From assembly GCA_965261585.1 (NCBI GenBank), contig CBDHDN010000062.1, positions 1-64,000 on the forward strand: a stretch of 64,000 nucleotides of DNA, read 5' to 3'. Below the pieces are notes generated by a model. The model was given only the letters and a program-made list of their open reading frames with translations, was not told the origin of the DNA and searched no databases. This document shows, one piece after another, positions 33,670-42,889 of this stretch. The position numbers and the translations under genes were made by a program. The DNA comes from CBDHDN01 sp965261585 (GTDB taxonomy: Bacteria > Pseudomonadota > Alphaproteobacteria > UBA6615). Position 1 is the first letter of the stretch; each line of letters begins with the position of its first letter.

Positions 33670-34084
33670 CGGCGACGTGCCGGGCGGCCTCCACCGGGCA
33701 GGCGAACGTCGGCGCCAGTGTCACTGTGAGGTAGCTGACGACGCCCTGTCGGTGCAGCGAGGCGACCGGCGCCCAGGCGACCATCAGCGCGCCGCTGCCG
33801 TCGAACGCCTGCAGGCGCGGGTCGGCGCGATGCTCGGCAAGGCGGGCGCCGATGTCGCGGCTCTCGCCGACATAGATCCAACTCGGCCCGCCGCTCTGGT
33901 ACAGCACATAGACGCCGCTGATGCCGCGCGCGGCGACGCCGTGGGCGGCCGCCGGCTCGACCGCGATGTCGGCAAATCGAAACAGGCTACCGTTCGAGCC
34001 CCGCGTCCAGGCGAGCGCCAGCGTCGTTGCGCCGTTGCTGTTTGTGACGGCTTCGCTGGCGCGGTTCTTGTTGTCCCCCAGCAT
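33653..34084 (-). CDS. GIY-YIG-like domain protein
   Basis: 143 residues. Residues of about 57-95 (SGVYVLYQSGG, then WIYVGESRDIGARLAEHRAD) fit the GIY-YIG nuclease fold, with GVY and YVG in place of GIY and YIG and the following Arg. The catalytic Glu further on is not obvious to me. Such small proteins may act in DNA repair or be inactive. It is divergent from the Nudix gene and convergent with the SDR. Confidence 0.68.
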   Translation of the reverse strand: MLGDNKNRASEAVTNSNGATTLALAWTRGSNGSLFRFADIAVEPAAAHGVAARGISGVYVLYQSGGPSWIYVGESRDIGARLAEHRADPRLQAFDGSGALMVAWAPVASLHRQGVVSYLTVTLAPTFACPVEAARHVAVNLPI

Positions 34085-34188
34085 GACCGCGGGTCCGCTT
34101 CCGTGGGCCGTCCCGGTGCGGGACCTGGCAGGGTAGTGGCGCCAAGTCTAGGCTGGGCGCGTTAGCAATCTGTTACGGGGGAGTGGCC

Positions 34189-35034
34189 ATGTCCTTGCGC
34201 GCCCATATCGACGCCTGCAATCGCCACGACCTCGCCGGCTTTCGCCCGTTCGAGATTGCCGGCGCGCGCGTCGGCTGGGTCCGTCACGCGCTGGCGCGGC
34301 GCCTCGCCGAGCGGCCGGCCACGTTCGCCGTGACCGACGACCGGGTCCGGCTCGCCGACGCCCTGACGGACTTCCAGGCGCGCTCCGCCGCCGTCGCCGA
34401 GGCCCTGGCGGCGCTGGCGGATAGCGGCGACCTGCCGCGGCCGCTTGGCGAGGACTATCCGGTCGGCACTGGCTTCCTGACGCCACCGCTGATGCGCCTC
34501 GACCGGCGCTATGTGCCGACGCTGGGCGTCACCGCCTACGGGCTGCACGTCAACGGCTATGTCGCCACCGGCGCGCCGCTGGCGCTATGGGTGGCCCGGC
34601 GTGCCCGCGACCGCGCTATCGCGCCGGGCAAGCTCGACAACCTGATCGGCGGTGGCATGGCGCTCGGCCTCACGCTCGCCGACAATCTGGTCAAGGAGGG
34701 CGCCGAGGAAGCCGGCCTCGACGCCGCGACGGCGGCCCGGGCCCGGCCCGCCGGTGTCATCACTTACACGATAGAGACGCCGGCCGGGCTCAAGCCCGAC
34801 GTACTGTTCGTCTACGACCTGGCGCTGCCCGAGGCGTTCCAGCCACGCAACACCGACGGCGAGGTCGAAGCGTTCCACCGCTGGCCGGCGGCGCAGGTCG
34901 TGGCCCAGGTGCGCGACGGCGATGCCTTCAAGGCCAACGTCAACCTGGTGATCATCGACTTCGCCATCCGCCACGGCCTGATCACGCCGGACGAGCCCGA
35001 CTACATCACGCTCTGCTACGGCCTGCGGCGCTAA
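34189..35034 (+). CDS. Nudix hydrolase with DUF4743 N-terminal domain
   Basis: About 281 residues. The N-terminal DUF4743 domain (ACNRHDLAGFRPFEIAGARV) is followed by a Nudix box, GGGMALGLTLADNLVKEGAE then EAGL, in which Lys replaces the usual Arg. This group is related to thiamine pyrophosphokinase-linked Nudix enzymes of eukaryotes and removes damaged thiamine phosphates in some. ATG 34189 follows GGGGGAG; GTG 34183 is less likely. Its end overlaps the convergent GluQRS gene by 4 nt. Confidence 0.88.
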   Translation: MSLRAHIDACNRHDLAGFRPFEIAGARVGWVRHALARRLAERPATFAVTDDRVRLADALTDFQARSAAVAEALAALADSGDLPRPLGEDYPVGTGFLTPPLMRLDRRYVPTLGVTAYGLHVNGYVATGAPLALWVARRARDRAIAPGKLDNLIGGGMALGLTLADNLVKEGAEEAGLDAATAARARPAGVITYTIETPAGLKPDVLFVYDLALPEAFQPRNTDGEVEAFHRWPAAQVVAQVRDGDAFKANVNLVIIDFAIRHGLITPDEPDYITLCYGLRR

Positions 35035-35906
35035 CGCCTGGCCGTTGTGGTATTCGGCGCCAACGCCTCGGCCATGGCGCGCACATCGTCGGGGCCGAGG
35101 CCGCGCGCACGCAGTTCCTCGAGCGTTACCGAGCGGTCGCGCTTGGCGAAGCGCTTGCCGGCGGCATCCCTCAGCAGCGCGTGGTGGTGCCACTCCGGCA
35201 CCGGCAGGTCGAGCAGGGCCTGCAGCAGCCGGTGGACATGGCTCGCCGGCGCCAGATCGGCGGCACGGGTCACGACCGTGATGCCCTGGGCCGCGTCGTC
35301 GACGGTGACCGCCAGGTGGTAGCTGGTGCCGGCGTCCTTGCGCGCCAGCACGACGTCGCCGAACGCCCCCGGCCGCGCATCCTGCCAGCCGCGGCCGCGG
35401 TCGTACCAGCGCAAGGCGCCGGCCCGCGCCGTCGCCGCGACCATGTCGAGGCGCATCGCGTGGGCGACGCCGGCGGCCCGGCGCGCCGCCCGCTCGCCCG
35501 GGTCGAGCCGGCGGCAGGTGCCTGGGTAAAGCGGCCCGTCGGGACCGGCCGGCGCCAGGTGCGGCGCCCCGGCCGCGGCCGCGATCTCCGCCTGGATGTC
35601 GCGCCGCGTGCAGAAGCAGCGATAGAGCAGTCCCGCGTCGGCGAGCGCCGCCAGCGCACGGCGATGGGCCTCCAGATGTTCGGTTTGCCGCCACACCGGT
35701 TGCTCCCAGGTGAGGCCCAGCCAGGCCAGATCCTCGAGGATCGCGGCCTCGAACGCCGGCCGGCAGCGGCCCTGGTCGATATCCTCGATGCGCACCAGGA
35801 AGCGCCCGCCCGCGCCGGCGATATCCCAGGCGAACAGCGCCGCGTAGGCGTGGCCCAGATGCAACTGGCCGGTCGGGCTGGGGGCGAAGCGGGTGACAGT
35901 GGTCAA
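35031..35906 (-). CDS. gluQ: Glutamyl-queuosine tRNA(Asp) synthetase
   Basis: About 291 residues, the short class I GluRS paralogue that attaches glutamate to queuosine 34 of tRNA-Asp. It has the start TRFAPSPTGQLHLGHAYAAL (HIGH-like HLGH), FLVRIEDIDQGRCRP, the zinc-binding CFCT site and the KMSKS-like KRFAKRDRS. It lacks the anticodon-binding half of GluRS. TTG 35906 (then TTVTRFAPSPTG) best matches the family start; the open frame extends to 36002. It is divergent from the esterase gene. Confidence 0.88.
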   Translation of the reverse strand: MTTVTRFAPSPTGQLHLGHAYAALFAWDIAGAGGRFLVRIEDIDQGRCRPAFEAAILEDLAWLGLTWEQPVWRQTEHLEAHRRALAALADAGLLYRCFCTRRDIQAEIAAAAGAPHLAPAGPDGPLYPGTCRRLDPGERAARRAAGVAHAMRLDMVAATARAGALRWYDRGRGWQDARPGAFGDVVLARKDAGTSYHLAVTVDDAAQGITVVTRAADLAPASHVHRLLQALLDLPVPEWHHHALLRDAAGKRFAKRDRSVTLEELRARGLGPDDVRAMAEALAPNTTTARR

Positions 35907-36016
35907 GGGCGGCCCCGGGGCCGCGCCCGCCGATGGCGGACCACGGCCGTTCCTGCTAGAAGGCCGGCGATGATAGCGCTGAACGCCGCCGTTTTCGACC
36001 AAGGCGAGGGCCGTCG

Positions 36017-36712
36017 GTGACGATCGGCATCGACCTGGACGGCCCAGCGGTCGCGCCGGCGGCGGGCGGCCCGCCCCAGCAGCTGGCTATCCTGCTGCAC
36101 GGGCTGGGCGCCGACGGCCACGACCTGATCGCGCTGGCGCCCCATCTCGGCCTGCCCCATGCCGCGTTCGTGTCGCCCCACGCGCCGTTCCCGTGCGACA
36201 TGGCGCCGGTCGGCCGGCAATGGTTCAGCCTGCGCGAGTTCGAGAGCCAGGCGATCATCGCCGGCGTGCGCGCGGCGGCGCCGATCCTCGATGGCTTCAT
36301 CGACGGCGCGCTGGCCGCGCATGGCCTGACTGACGACAAGCTGGTGCTCGTCGGTTTTTCCCAGGGCTGCATGATGGCGCTGCACGTGGCGCTGCGCCGC
36401 CCGGCGCCGTGCGCCGCGGTGCTCGGCTTCTCCGGCATGCTGGTGGCCGGCGACGAGCTGGCCCAGGAGGTCCGCGCCCGGCCTCCGGTGCTGCTGGTCC
36501 ATGGCGACGCCGACGAGGTGCTGCCGGTCGCGGCGCTGCCGCGCGCCGCGGCCAGCCTGCGCGCCGCCGGCATCACCGTCGAGGCACATGTGCGCCCCGG
36601 CCTGGGCCACGGCATCGACGCCGAGGGCCTGGCGCTGGCCAGCGCGTTCCTGGCCCGGGCTATCGCGCCACGCCGCGATGCCGCACCTGGCGCCGCGATC
36701 GCAAAGGAGTAA
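36017..36712 (+). CDS. Phospholipase/carboxylesterase family hydrolase
   Basis: 231 residues of an alpha/beta hydrolase. The oxyanion region is LAILLHGLGADGHDLI, the nucleophile Ser is in VGFSQGCMMALH, the acidic residue in LLVHGDADEVLP and the His in PGLGHGIDAEG. It resembles YpfH/acyl-protein thioesterase proteins. It starts with GTG at 36017. The physiological ester is unknown. Confidence 0.88.
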   Translation: MTIGIDLDGPAVAPAAGGPPQQLAILLHGLGADGHDLIALAPHLGLPHAAFVSPHAPFPCDMAPVGRQWFSLREFESQAIIAGVRAAAPILDGFIDGALAAHGLTDDKLVLVGFSQGCMMALHVALRRPAPCAAVLGFSGMLVAGDELAQEVRARPPVLLVHGDADEVLPVAALPRAAASLRAAGITVEAHVRPGLGHGIDAEGLALASAFLARAIAPRRDAAPGAAIAKE

Positions 36713-36897
36713 GCGATTCGGTAAGCCCGGCGGGCTAGGCTCGATCGTGCCGATGCCTGCCATGCTTCATGCCGCCACCCGCCCCACCGCTGCCCCGCGA
36801 GGGTGTGGACACCATCGGGCAACATATTGTGATAGAAGCAAAATTTGCGCCGGGCTACGGATTCCCGTAACATTACCGCGGCGAAGGGAGCGCGCGC

Positions 36898-37461
36898 GTG
36901 CAGGCTAGCCTACAGGAATGCCCGGCCCTGGTGTTGAATGCCGACTTCCGGCCGCTCAGCTATTTCCCGCTGTCGGTCTGGCCGTGGCAGGAGTCGATCA
37001 AGGCGGCGGTGCTCGACCGCGTCAACATCGTCGCCGTCTACGATCGCCTCGTCAGATCGCCAGGCATAGAAATGCACCTGCCCAGCGTTGTCGCGCTGAA
37101 GCAGTACATAAAGCCGGCCGCGTGGCCGGCTTTCACGCGATTCAACGTGTTCCTGCGCGACAAGTTCGCCTGCCAGTATTGCAGCGGCGGCTTCCCCGTG
37201 CAGGACCTGACGTTCGAGCATGTCACGCCGCGCAGCCGCGGCGGCAGGACGACGTGGGAAAACGTCGTTACGGCGTGCGGCGACTGCAATCTGCGCAAGG
37301 GCAACCGGACGCCGCGCCACGCCGGCATGCACCTGATGCGCGAGGCCCACCGCCCCAACAACTGGGAGCTGCAGGACAACGGCCGCGGCTTCCCGCCGAA
37401 CTACCTGCACCACAGCTGGGGCGACTACCTGTACTGGGATACCGAGCTCGAGTCCGCTTGA
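36898..37461 (+). CDS. HNH endonuclease, conserved alphaproteobacterial type
   Basis: 187 residues, GTG start after GAAGGGAG. After an N-terminal domain (ALVLNADFRPLSYFPLSVWP) comes the zinc-coordinated HNH: FACQYCSGGFPVQDLTFEHV, then TPRSRGGRTTWENVVTACGD with CNLRKGNRTP. The two CxxC pairs and the EH...N...H-type core are complete. These proteins are widely conserved in the class, usually outside phage contexts, and their role is unclear. Confidence 0.9.
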   Translation: MQASLQECPALVLNADFRPLSYFPLSVWPWQESIKAAVLDRVNIVAVYDRLVRSPGIEMHLPSVVALKQYIKPAAWPAFTRFNVFLRDKFACQYCSGGFPVQDLTFEHVTPRSRGGRTTWENVVTACGDCNLRKGNRTPRHAGMHLMREAHRPNNWELQDNGRGFPPNYLHHSWGDYLYWDTELESA

Positions 37462-37492
37462 GGTCACTCGCGACCCTCCTGAGCGGGCTCGG

Positions 37493-38080
37493 CTACAGCC
37501 GCGTCGACAGCCAGATCGCGAGCTTGGAGCCGGCCTTGATGGCGGCGCGCATGGCCTCGTAGCCGAGCGCCTGCTCGGCGCCGTGCCTCAGCGCGATATC
37601 GCGGTGCTCGACCTCGTCGCGCCGGAACGCTTCGATCGTCTCGCGCAGCTCTGCCTCGTCGTCGCCGAGCTGCGCCGCCTGACCCGCATAGTGCTCGTCG
37701 ATCACCTCCTCGACCGCGGCGGTGCAGGCCATCGCCGCCCGGACCCCGAGCAGCGCCGTCGCCACGCCCAGCGCGAAGCCGCCGGCGTGCCAGACGGGTG
37801 ACAGGGCCGTCGGCCGCACACGGCGCTCGACGACCAGCTTGTCGAACGTACTGAGGTGGCGGCGCTCCTGCGCCGCCATGCGACGGATGACCGGGCCGGC
37901 GCGGCTGCCGTCCAGCACGGCGAGCTGGCCGTCATAGATGCGCGCCGCGCCGTATTCGCCGGCATGGTCGACGCGGATCATGCGCTCGACCAGTGTGCGC
38001 CGGTCGACATCGCCCGGCAGGCGCCCGGCGCCGGTTTCCGCCGGCCGCGCGGCGGTCTTGGGCTCGCCCGGGTCGGTCAT
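37493..38080 (-). CDS. coq7: Demethoxyubiquinone hydroxylase
   Basis: 195 residues. The di-iron four-helix bundle ligands are visible: DHAGEYGAARIY, AAQERRHLSTF, VEEVIDEHY and RRDEVEHRDIAL. It hydroxylates demethoxyubiquinol in ubiquinone synthesis at the inner membrane. The ATG overlaps the stop of a short dsbB remnant (ATGA), so the two were once translationally linked. The gene is intact. Confidence 0.95.
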   Translation of the reverse strand: MTDPGEPKTAARPAETGAGRLPGDVDRRTLVERMIRVDHAGEYGAARIYDGQLAVLDGSRAGPVIRRMAAQERRHLSTFDKLVVERRVRPTALSPVWHAGGFALGVATALLGVRAAMACTAAVEEVIDEHYAGQAAQLGDDEAELRETIEAFRRDEVEHRDIALRHGAEQALGYEAMRAAIKAGSKLAIWLSTRL

Positions 38081-38187
38081 GGCGTCTCGAACCCGCCGAT
38101 GTACTGGAACGCGCAGGCGGCCGCCAGGATCGCCGCCGGCACGCGGCGGGCGTCGGCAAACACCATGGGGATCGCGGCCTCGACCAT
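38077..38187 (-). pseudogene. dsbB: DsbB disulfide oxidase, N-terminal stump
   Basis: A 36-codon frame, MVEAAIPMVFADARRVPAAI then LAAACAFQYIGGFETP and stop. The AFQYIGG sequence is the first membrane helix of DsbB just before its CxxC redox site. All later parts, including both cysteine pairs, are missing. Its stop codon overlaps the coq7 start. In relatives dsbB often sits beside coq7, so an in-place deletion is likely. Confidence 0.6.
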
Positions 38188-38217
38188 GCCCTTAATATGG
38201 CGGCGCGGCGGGGCCTG

Positions 38218-38805
38218 TTACAGGGCGAACTTGAGCACGACAAACGCGCCGAACAGCAGCACGAAGAAAACGATCGCCATCAGGCCGAGGCGGCGCTCGA
38301 TGAAGGCGCGGATCGGCGGCCCGAAGTACCACAGCAGCGCCGCCACGGCAAAAAAGCGGATGCCGCGCGAAACCGCCGAGGCGAAGCCGAAGACGAACGG
38401 ATCCAACCGCGCGACGCCCGAGGCGATCGTGACGACCTTGTAGGGAAACGGCGTGACGCCGAAGAACGCGACGATCCACGCGCCCCACTGGTTGTAGAGC
38501 TCGGTGAAGCGGCCGAACTGCTCGGTATAGTGATAGAAGTCGAGGATCGGCCGGCCCAGCCCCTTGAACAGCACGAAGCCGATCATATAGCCGCCGAAGC
38601 CGCCGACGACCGAGGCGACGAGGCAGATCGTCGCGTAGGTCCAGGCGCGCTGGCGCGCCGCCAGGATCATCGGGATCAGCAGCACGTCGGGCGGGATCGG
38701 GAAGATCGAGCTCTCGATGAACGCAACGAAGGCGAGCGCCCACGGGCTGTAGCGGCTCTCGCCCAGTCGCATCGTCCAGTCGTAGAGCGCCCGCAGCATC
38801 ACCAT
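38218..38805 (-). CDS. yqaA: YqaA/DedA-like membrane protein (VTT domain)
   Basis: 195 residues with several membrane helices and the SNARE-associated/VTT pattern: FVAFIESSIFPIPPDVLLIP, VVGGFGGYMIGF, and GVTPFPYKVVTIASGV, with conserved Glu, Pro and Gly residues. Such proteins act in lipid flipping or membrane homeostasis. The ATG at 38805 follows GGAGGAAG. It is 30 nt upstream of the dsbB stump on the same strand. Confidence 0.9.
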   Translation of the reverse strand: MVMLRALYDWTMRLGESRYSPWALAFVAFIESSIFPIPPDVLLIPMILAARQRAWTYATICLVASVVGGFGGYMIGFVLFKGLGRPILDFYHYTEQFGRFTELYNQWGAWIVAFFGVTPFPYKVVTIASGVARLDPFVFGFASAVSRGIRFFAVAALLWYFGPPIRAFIERRLGLMAIVFFVLLFGAFVVLKFAL

Positions 38806-39043
38806 GTCGGCTTCCTCCCGCCGCCGCTGGCGGCGGCCGGCCCGGCGGCCCGGGCCATAGCAGGTCGCCCGCCCGCGTGACAACGCCCACGTGACAACAC
38901 CCGCGTAGCAACGCCCGGGCGACCCATGCGCCGCCGCCGGCTCCGTTTGCGCCCCCGCGGTTAACAGCCGCCTAAGGCGCCACGGCCCCATCGGCCGCAA
39001 TATTGCGGGGGCCGGCGCATGGTGCTACCGATGCGCTTGCTGT

Positions 39044-39130
39044 GCGGGCGTGGCGGAACTGGTAGACGCGCCAGACTCAAAATCTGGTTCCGGCAACGGA
39101 GTGTGGGTTCGATTCCCTCCGCCCGCACCA
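39044..39130 (+). tRNA. tRNA-Leu (anticodon CAA)
   Basis: The 87-nt sequence folds as a class II tRNA. The acceptor is GCGGGCG with CGCCCGC and an encoded ACCA end. The anticodon stem is CCAGA/TCTGG with loop CTCAAAA, giving anticodon CAA. A long variable arm (TTCCGGCAACGGAGT region) and the T loop TTCGATT are present. Confidence 0.96.
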
Positions 39131-39169
39131 ACCCAGGACCGGGTCGCCCGGGAACGCGTGCTGGCAAAG

Positions 39170-40438
39170 CTAGGCCTCGATCTTGCCGGGACGGCCCGGC
39201 AGATCCAGCGTCGAGACCTGCGCCGCGGCCTCGGCGATGACGCGGCCGCGGCGCAGCACGTAGAGGCGCGGCGGGCGCCGGCGGATCGCCTCGATCGCAT
39301 GGGCGGCCTGCAGCACCACCAGATCGGCGTGACAGCCCGGCGCGACACCGTAGCGATCCAGCCCCATGATCCGCGCCGCGTTCTCCGTCACCGCGGCGAA
39401 GCAGGCGCGCATGGCGTCGCGGCCGGTCATCTGGGCGACGTGCACGGCCATGTGGGCGACGTCCAGCATGTCGGCGCGGCCGAGGCCGTACCACGGGTCC
39501 TTGACGCAGTCGTGGCCGAACGCGACGGTCACGCCCGCCGCCATCAGCTCCGGCACGCGGGTCAGGCCGCGGCGCTTGGGGTACGTGTCGTGGCGGCCCT
39601 GCAGGGTGATGTTGATCAGCGGGTTGGCGATGGCGTGCACGCGCGCCTCGGCGATCAGCGCGATCAGCTTCACCGCATAGTCGTTGTCCATGGAGTGCAT
39701 GGACGTCAGGTGCGACCCGGTAACACGGCCGGCGAGGCCGAGGCGCACAGTCTCCGCCGCCAGGGTCTCGATGTGGCGCGAGTGCGGGTCGTCGGTCTCG
39801 TCGCAGTGCATGTCGACGGGCAGGCCGCGCGCGGCGGCGATCTCGCACAGCGCGCGTACCGACGCCGCGCCATCGGCCATCGTGCGCTCGAAATGAGGGA
39901 TGCCGCCGACCACGTCGACGCCCATGTCGAGGGCGCGGGCAAGGTTGGTGGCGGCGTTGGCCGAGCGGAAATAGCCGTCCTGGGGAAACGCCACGAGCTG
40001 CAGGTCGATGTAGGGCGCGACCCGGCGCTTCACCTCGAGCAGCGCCTCGACGGCGAGCAGCCGGTCGTCGCAGACGTCGACATGACTGCGAATCGCCTGG
40101 ATGCCCTGGGCCGCCGCCATGTCGCAGTATGCCATGGCGCGCTCGATCACCGTTTCGACCGTCAACAGGGGCTTTAGCTCGCCCCACAGCGCGATGCCCT
40201 CCAGCAGGGTGCCGGATTCATTGTGGCGCGGCGGGCCGAGCGACCCGGTCGCGTCCATGTGGAAGTGCGGATCGACGAATGGCGCCGTCACGAGGTGGCC
40301 GGCGACGTCGAGCTCCCGTGGCGCCGACGCTTCGAGGGCCGCTTCGACGACGGCGATGCGGCCGTCCGCGATGCCGATGTCGACGCCGGTCCGCCCATCG
40401 GCCAAGTTGGCGCCACGCAGGATCGCATCGAGGGTCAT
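39170..40438 (-). CDS. Cytosine deaminase-like amidohydrolase
   Basis: 422 residues of the metal-dependent amidohydrolase superfamily, CodA/cytosine deaminase branch. Metal ligands are in FVDPHFHMDATG, MHCDETDDPHSRH, GSHLTSMHSM and VAFGHDCVKDPWY. It deaminates or hydrolyses a ring nitrogen compound. It overlaps the ferredoxin gene by 4 nt and is the last gene of a reverse-strand series with ferredoxin. The nearby NMT1-type transporter could import a pyrimidine-like substrate, which is inference. Confidence 0.88.
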   Translation of the reverse strand: MTLDAILRGANLADGRTGVDIGIADGRIAVVEAALEASAPRELDVAGHLVTAPFVDPHFHMDATGSLGPPRHNESGTLLEGIALWGELKPLLTVETVIERAMAYCDMAAAQGIQAIRSHVDVCDDRLLAVEALLEVKRRVAPYIDLQLVAFPQDGYFRSANAATNLARALDMGVDVVGGIPHFERTMADGAASVRALCEIAAARGLPVDMHCDETDDPHSRHIETLAAETVRLGLAGRVTGSHLTSMHSMDNDYAVKLIALIAEARVHAIANPLINITLQGRHDTYPKRRGLTRVPELMAAGVTVAFGHDCVKDPWYGLGRADMLDVAHMAVHVAQMTGRDAMRACFAAVTENAARIMGLDRYGVAPGCHADLVVLQAAHAIEAIRRRPPRLYVLRRGRVIAEAAAQVSTLDLPGRPGKIEA

Positions 40439-40767
40439 GACCCTGGGCGCGGGTGCCCGGCCACGGTGGGGTGATCGGCGTCGATCGCGCCGACGGGCCC
40501 GGCACCCTGGGGCGTGCCAAGCCCGCTCACGGCGGGGCCGAAGAACGCCGCGTTGACCCCGACGAAGTGTTGCTGGTCCGGCGGTACTTCCGTGTCCTCA
40601 TAGATCGCCTCGACCGGGCACACGGTCTCGCACAAGCCGCAGTTCACGCACTCATCGGGCTGAATGTAGAACATGCGCGTGCCTTGGTAGATGCAGTCGA
40701 CGGGACAGACGTCGACGCAGCCGCCGTCCTTCACGTCGATGCAGGTCTCGGTGACGACCCAGGTCAT
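40435..40767 (-). CDS. fdxA: Seven-iron ferredoxin (FdxA type)
   Basis: 110 residues. The cluster ligands are CIDVKDGGCVDVCPVDCIY (3Fe-4S side) and CVNCGLCETVCPVEAIY (4Fe-4S side), followed by the usual C-terminal extension. It transfers electrons at low potential to oxygenases or reductases. ATG 40767 begins the standard MTWVVTE. It overlaps the deaminase start by 4 nt. Confidence 0.95.
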   Translation of the reverse strand: MTWVVTETCIDVKDGGCVDVCPVDCIYQGTRMFYIQPDECVNCGLCETVCPVEAIYEDTEVPPDQQHFVGVNAAFFGPAVSGLGTPQGAGPVGAIDADHPTVAGHPRPGS

Positions 40768-40820
40768 GTGGCGGCGGAGAGCCGACAGGGCGGACGCCTT
40801 CGGCGAAGAGTCTTTGCTAC

Positions 40821-40920
40821 GCCCCCCACCCCAACCCTCCCCCCCCTTGGGGGGAGGGAGTATCCGGACTGCGTCCTCGTTACTCCCTCCCCCCAAGGGG
40901 GGGAGGGTTGGGGTGGGGGG
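40821..40920. repeat. Large GC-rich inverted repeat, copy 1
   Basis: Two arms of about 40 nt (40821-40862 and 40881-40920) pair almost perfectly around an 18-nt loop. The arms alternate C-runs and G-runs (CCCCCCCTTGGGGGGAGGG). A related copy is at 44918-45007. It sits between the enoyl-CoA hydratase end and the ferredoxin start and could terminate transcription or stabilise mRNA. Confidence 0.8.
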
Positions 40921-40940
40921 TGACTGGAAAAGAGTCACTC

Positions 40941-41723
40941 CTACCGCCCCGGCCAATCCGGCGCGCGCTCCTCGCGGAAGGCGCGGACGCCTTCGAAGCG
41001 GTCCTCGGAGTTCAGCGCGTCGACGAGCGCCGGTAGGCGCTGGGCCTGGGCCTCCTGGGGCGTCAGGTGGGCGGTGCGGCGGACGGTCTGCTTGATGCCG
41101 CGCAGGGCGGTGGGGGCGCAGGCGAGCACGTCGGCGACCCAGCGGTCGACGGCGGCGTCGAGGTCGGCGGCCGGCACGACCTCGTTGACGAGGCCGAGGC
41201 GCAGAGCCTCGTCGGCCTTGACCCGGCGGCCGGTCAGCAGGATGCCCATCGCCCACTTCATCGGCAGATAGCGCGGCAGCAGCACCATGCCGCCGTCCAG
41301 CGGCATGAAGCCGATGCGCGGCTCCGGCAGGCCGAATTGCGCGTTGTCCGAGGCGACGGCGATGTCGCAGCCGAGCACCATCTCGAAGCCGCCGCCCAGG
41401 GCATAGCCGTTTACCCGGGCGATGACCGGCACGTCCAGCGTCGTCCTCAGCGCGATACCGCCGAAGCCGCCGGGCCGCGGCGCCAGCCAGTACTCGGCGC
41501 CGATGGTGCCGCTTGTCTCTGCCGCGGCGACATCGGCGCCGGCGCAGAACGCCTTCTCGCCCGCACCGGTCAGGACGACGCAGCGGGCGTCGCGGTCGCC
41601 TTCGATGCGGCTCCAGATCGCCTGCAGCTCGGCCTCGGTCGCCGCATCGACGGCGTTCAGGACCTGGGGGCGGTCGATGGTGACGCGGGCGACGTGGTCG
41701 ACGCGCTCATAGTGCACGCTCAT
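40941..41723 (-). CDS. Enoyl-CoA hydratase/isomerase
   Basis: 260 residues of the crotonase family. The oxyanion-hole motifs are KAFCAGADVAAAE and NGYALGGGFEMVLGCDIAVA. GLVNEVVPAADLDA and the C-terminal helices are standard. The catalytic Glu region GLPEPRIGFMPLDGG is present, with some change from the hydratase consensus, so it may be an isomerase-like member. ATG 41723 overlaps the CoA-transferase stop by 4 nt, so the two act on the same CoA ester pathway. Confidence 0.9.
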   Translation of the reverse strand: MSVHYERVDHVARVTIDRPQVLNAVDAATEAELQAIWSRIEGDRDARCVVLTGAGEKAFCAGADVAAAETSGTIGAEYWLAPRPGGFGGIALRTTLDVPVIARVNGYALGGGFEMVLGCDIAVASDNAQFGLPEPRIGFMPLDGGMVLLPRYLPMKWAMGILLTGRRVKADEALRLGLVNEVVPAADLDAAVDRWVADVLACAPTALRGIKQTVRRTAHLTPQEAQAQRLPALVDALNSEDRFEGVRAFREERAPDWPGR

Positions 41724-42889
41724 GCGAGGACGCCGGCGGTCTTCAGTTCGGCAATGCGCGCCTGGTCGTAGCCGAGCTCGCGCAGCACGGCCTCGCCATG
41801 CTCGCCGAGCCGCGGCGGCGGCACGCGAATGCCGAACGGCGCCGCCGACAGATGCACCGGCGAGCCGACCAGCCTGATCGGCCCGGCGCCGTTGTACTCG
41901 ACCTCGGCGATCATGCCGTTGTGGGTGGTCTGGGGATCGGCCAGGGCGTCGGCCAGGGACTTCACCGGGGCACACAGCAGGTCCTGGGCCTCCAGCCGTT
42001 CGATCCAATGGGTCGTTGTGTTGGTGGCCAAGGTTTCGCGGAAGATCGCCTGCAGCGTGTCGCGATGGGCGCGCTGGACTTCCAGCGTCGGGTATTTCGG
42101 CGACAAATCGTCGATGCCGAGGGCCGTGCAGATGTCCTGCAGCGGGTTCGCCTTGAAGGCGCCGACCAGCACGATGGCGCCGTCCGTCGTCTCGAACACG
42201 CCGGACAGCGGCATCGCCGCCCAGTTGAGCTCACGGTCCTCCATCAGCCGCATCGCCGCTTCCTGCATCTGCATGGCGATCATCGAATCGTAGAGCGAGA
42301 CCTCGACGATCTGGCCGCGGCCGGTCTTCTCGCGGCCCAGCAGCGCCGCCAGGATGCCCTGCACGAGGTGCATGCCGGCCGAGTAGTCGCACAGCGCGGT
42401 GGCGTAGACGGTCAGCGGGTGGCCGGGGTCGGCCTTGCGCGCCATGACGCCGGACATCGCCTGGGCGAGCACGTCCTGGCCGCCCTTGTGGGCATAAGGG
42501 CCGCTCGCGCCGAAGCCGGAGCCGAAGCCATAGACGAGGCGCGGGTTGAGCTCGGCCAGCATCTCATAGCCCAGGTTCAGGCGCTCCATCACACCGGGGC
42601 GGAAGTTGTTGACGATGACATCGGCGCCGCGCACCAGGTCATGCACGATCGCCTGGCCCTCGCCGGAGCGCAGGTCGAGCGCGATCGACCGCTTGTTGCG
42701 GTTGAGGCTGCAGAACACCGGGTTGTCGCCCTTCGCCGGGTCGGTCTCGACCGACCAGCGCGACAGATCGCCGGACCCGGGCTTCTCGATCTTGATCACG
42801 TCGGCACCGAAATCCGCCAGCATTTGAGTCGCGCAGGGTCCGAGCATTACTTGGGTCAGGTCGATGACCTTGATGCCGTCCAGGGGAAG
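41720..42889 (-). pseudogene. CaiB/BaiF family CoA-transferase lacking its start
   Basis: About 389 residues of a class III CoA-transferase. It has LDGIKVIDLTQVMLGPCATQ near the N-terminus, GADVIKIEKPGSGDLSR (catalytic Asp follows in ALCDYSAGMHLVQG), and the usual C-terminal domain (GVFETTDGAIVLVGAFK). Homology begins at LPLDG (42889), but no ATG or GTG precedes it. Instead the frame passes into DNA belonging to an FAD-oxidoreductase gene. The first internal ATG at 42847 would remove the nucleotide-binding first strand. It is probably untranslated or inactive. Confidence 0.75.

Noticed and set aside
36713..36897. Small RNA or gene in the gap before the HNH gene
   Set aside because: AT-richer patch fits a promoter, but no stable fold or frame stands out.
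38961..40187. A long reverse frame that begins near the tRNA-Leu and covers the deaminase
   Set aside because: It is out of frame with the real deaminase and part of it is the complement of the tRNA. Its EGIEPTL-type peptide is the usual false product of tRNA-Leu antisense.
40821..40920. Possible CRISPR repeat
   Set aside because: Only one inverted repeat per site with no regular spacers; it is a single hairpin, and the second copy is 4 kb away.
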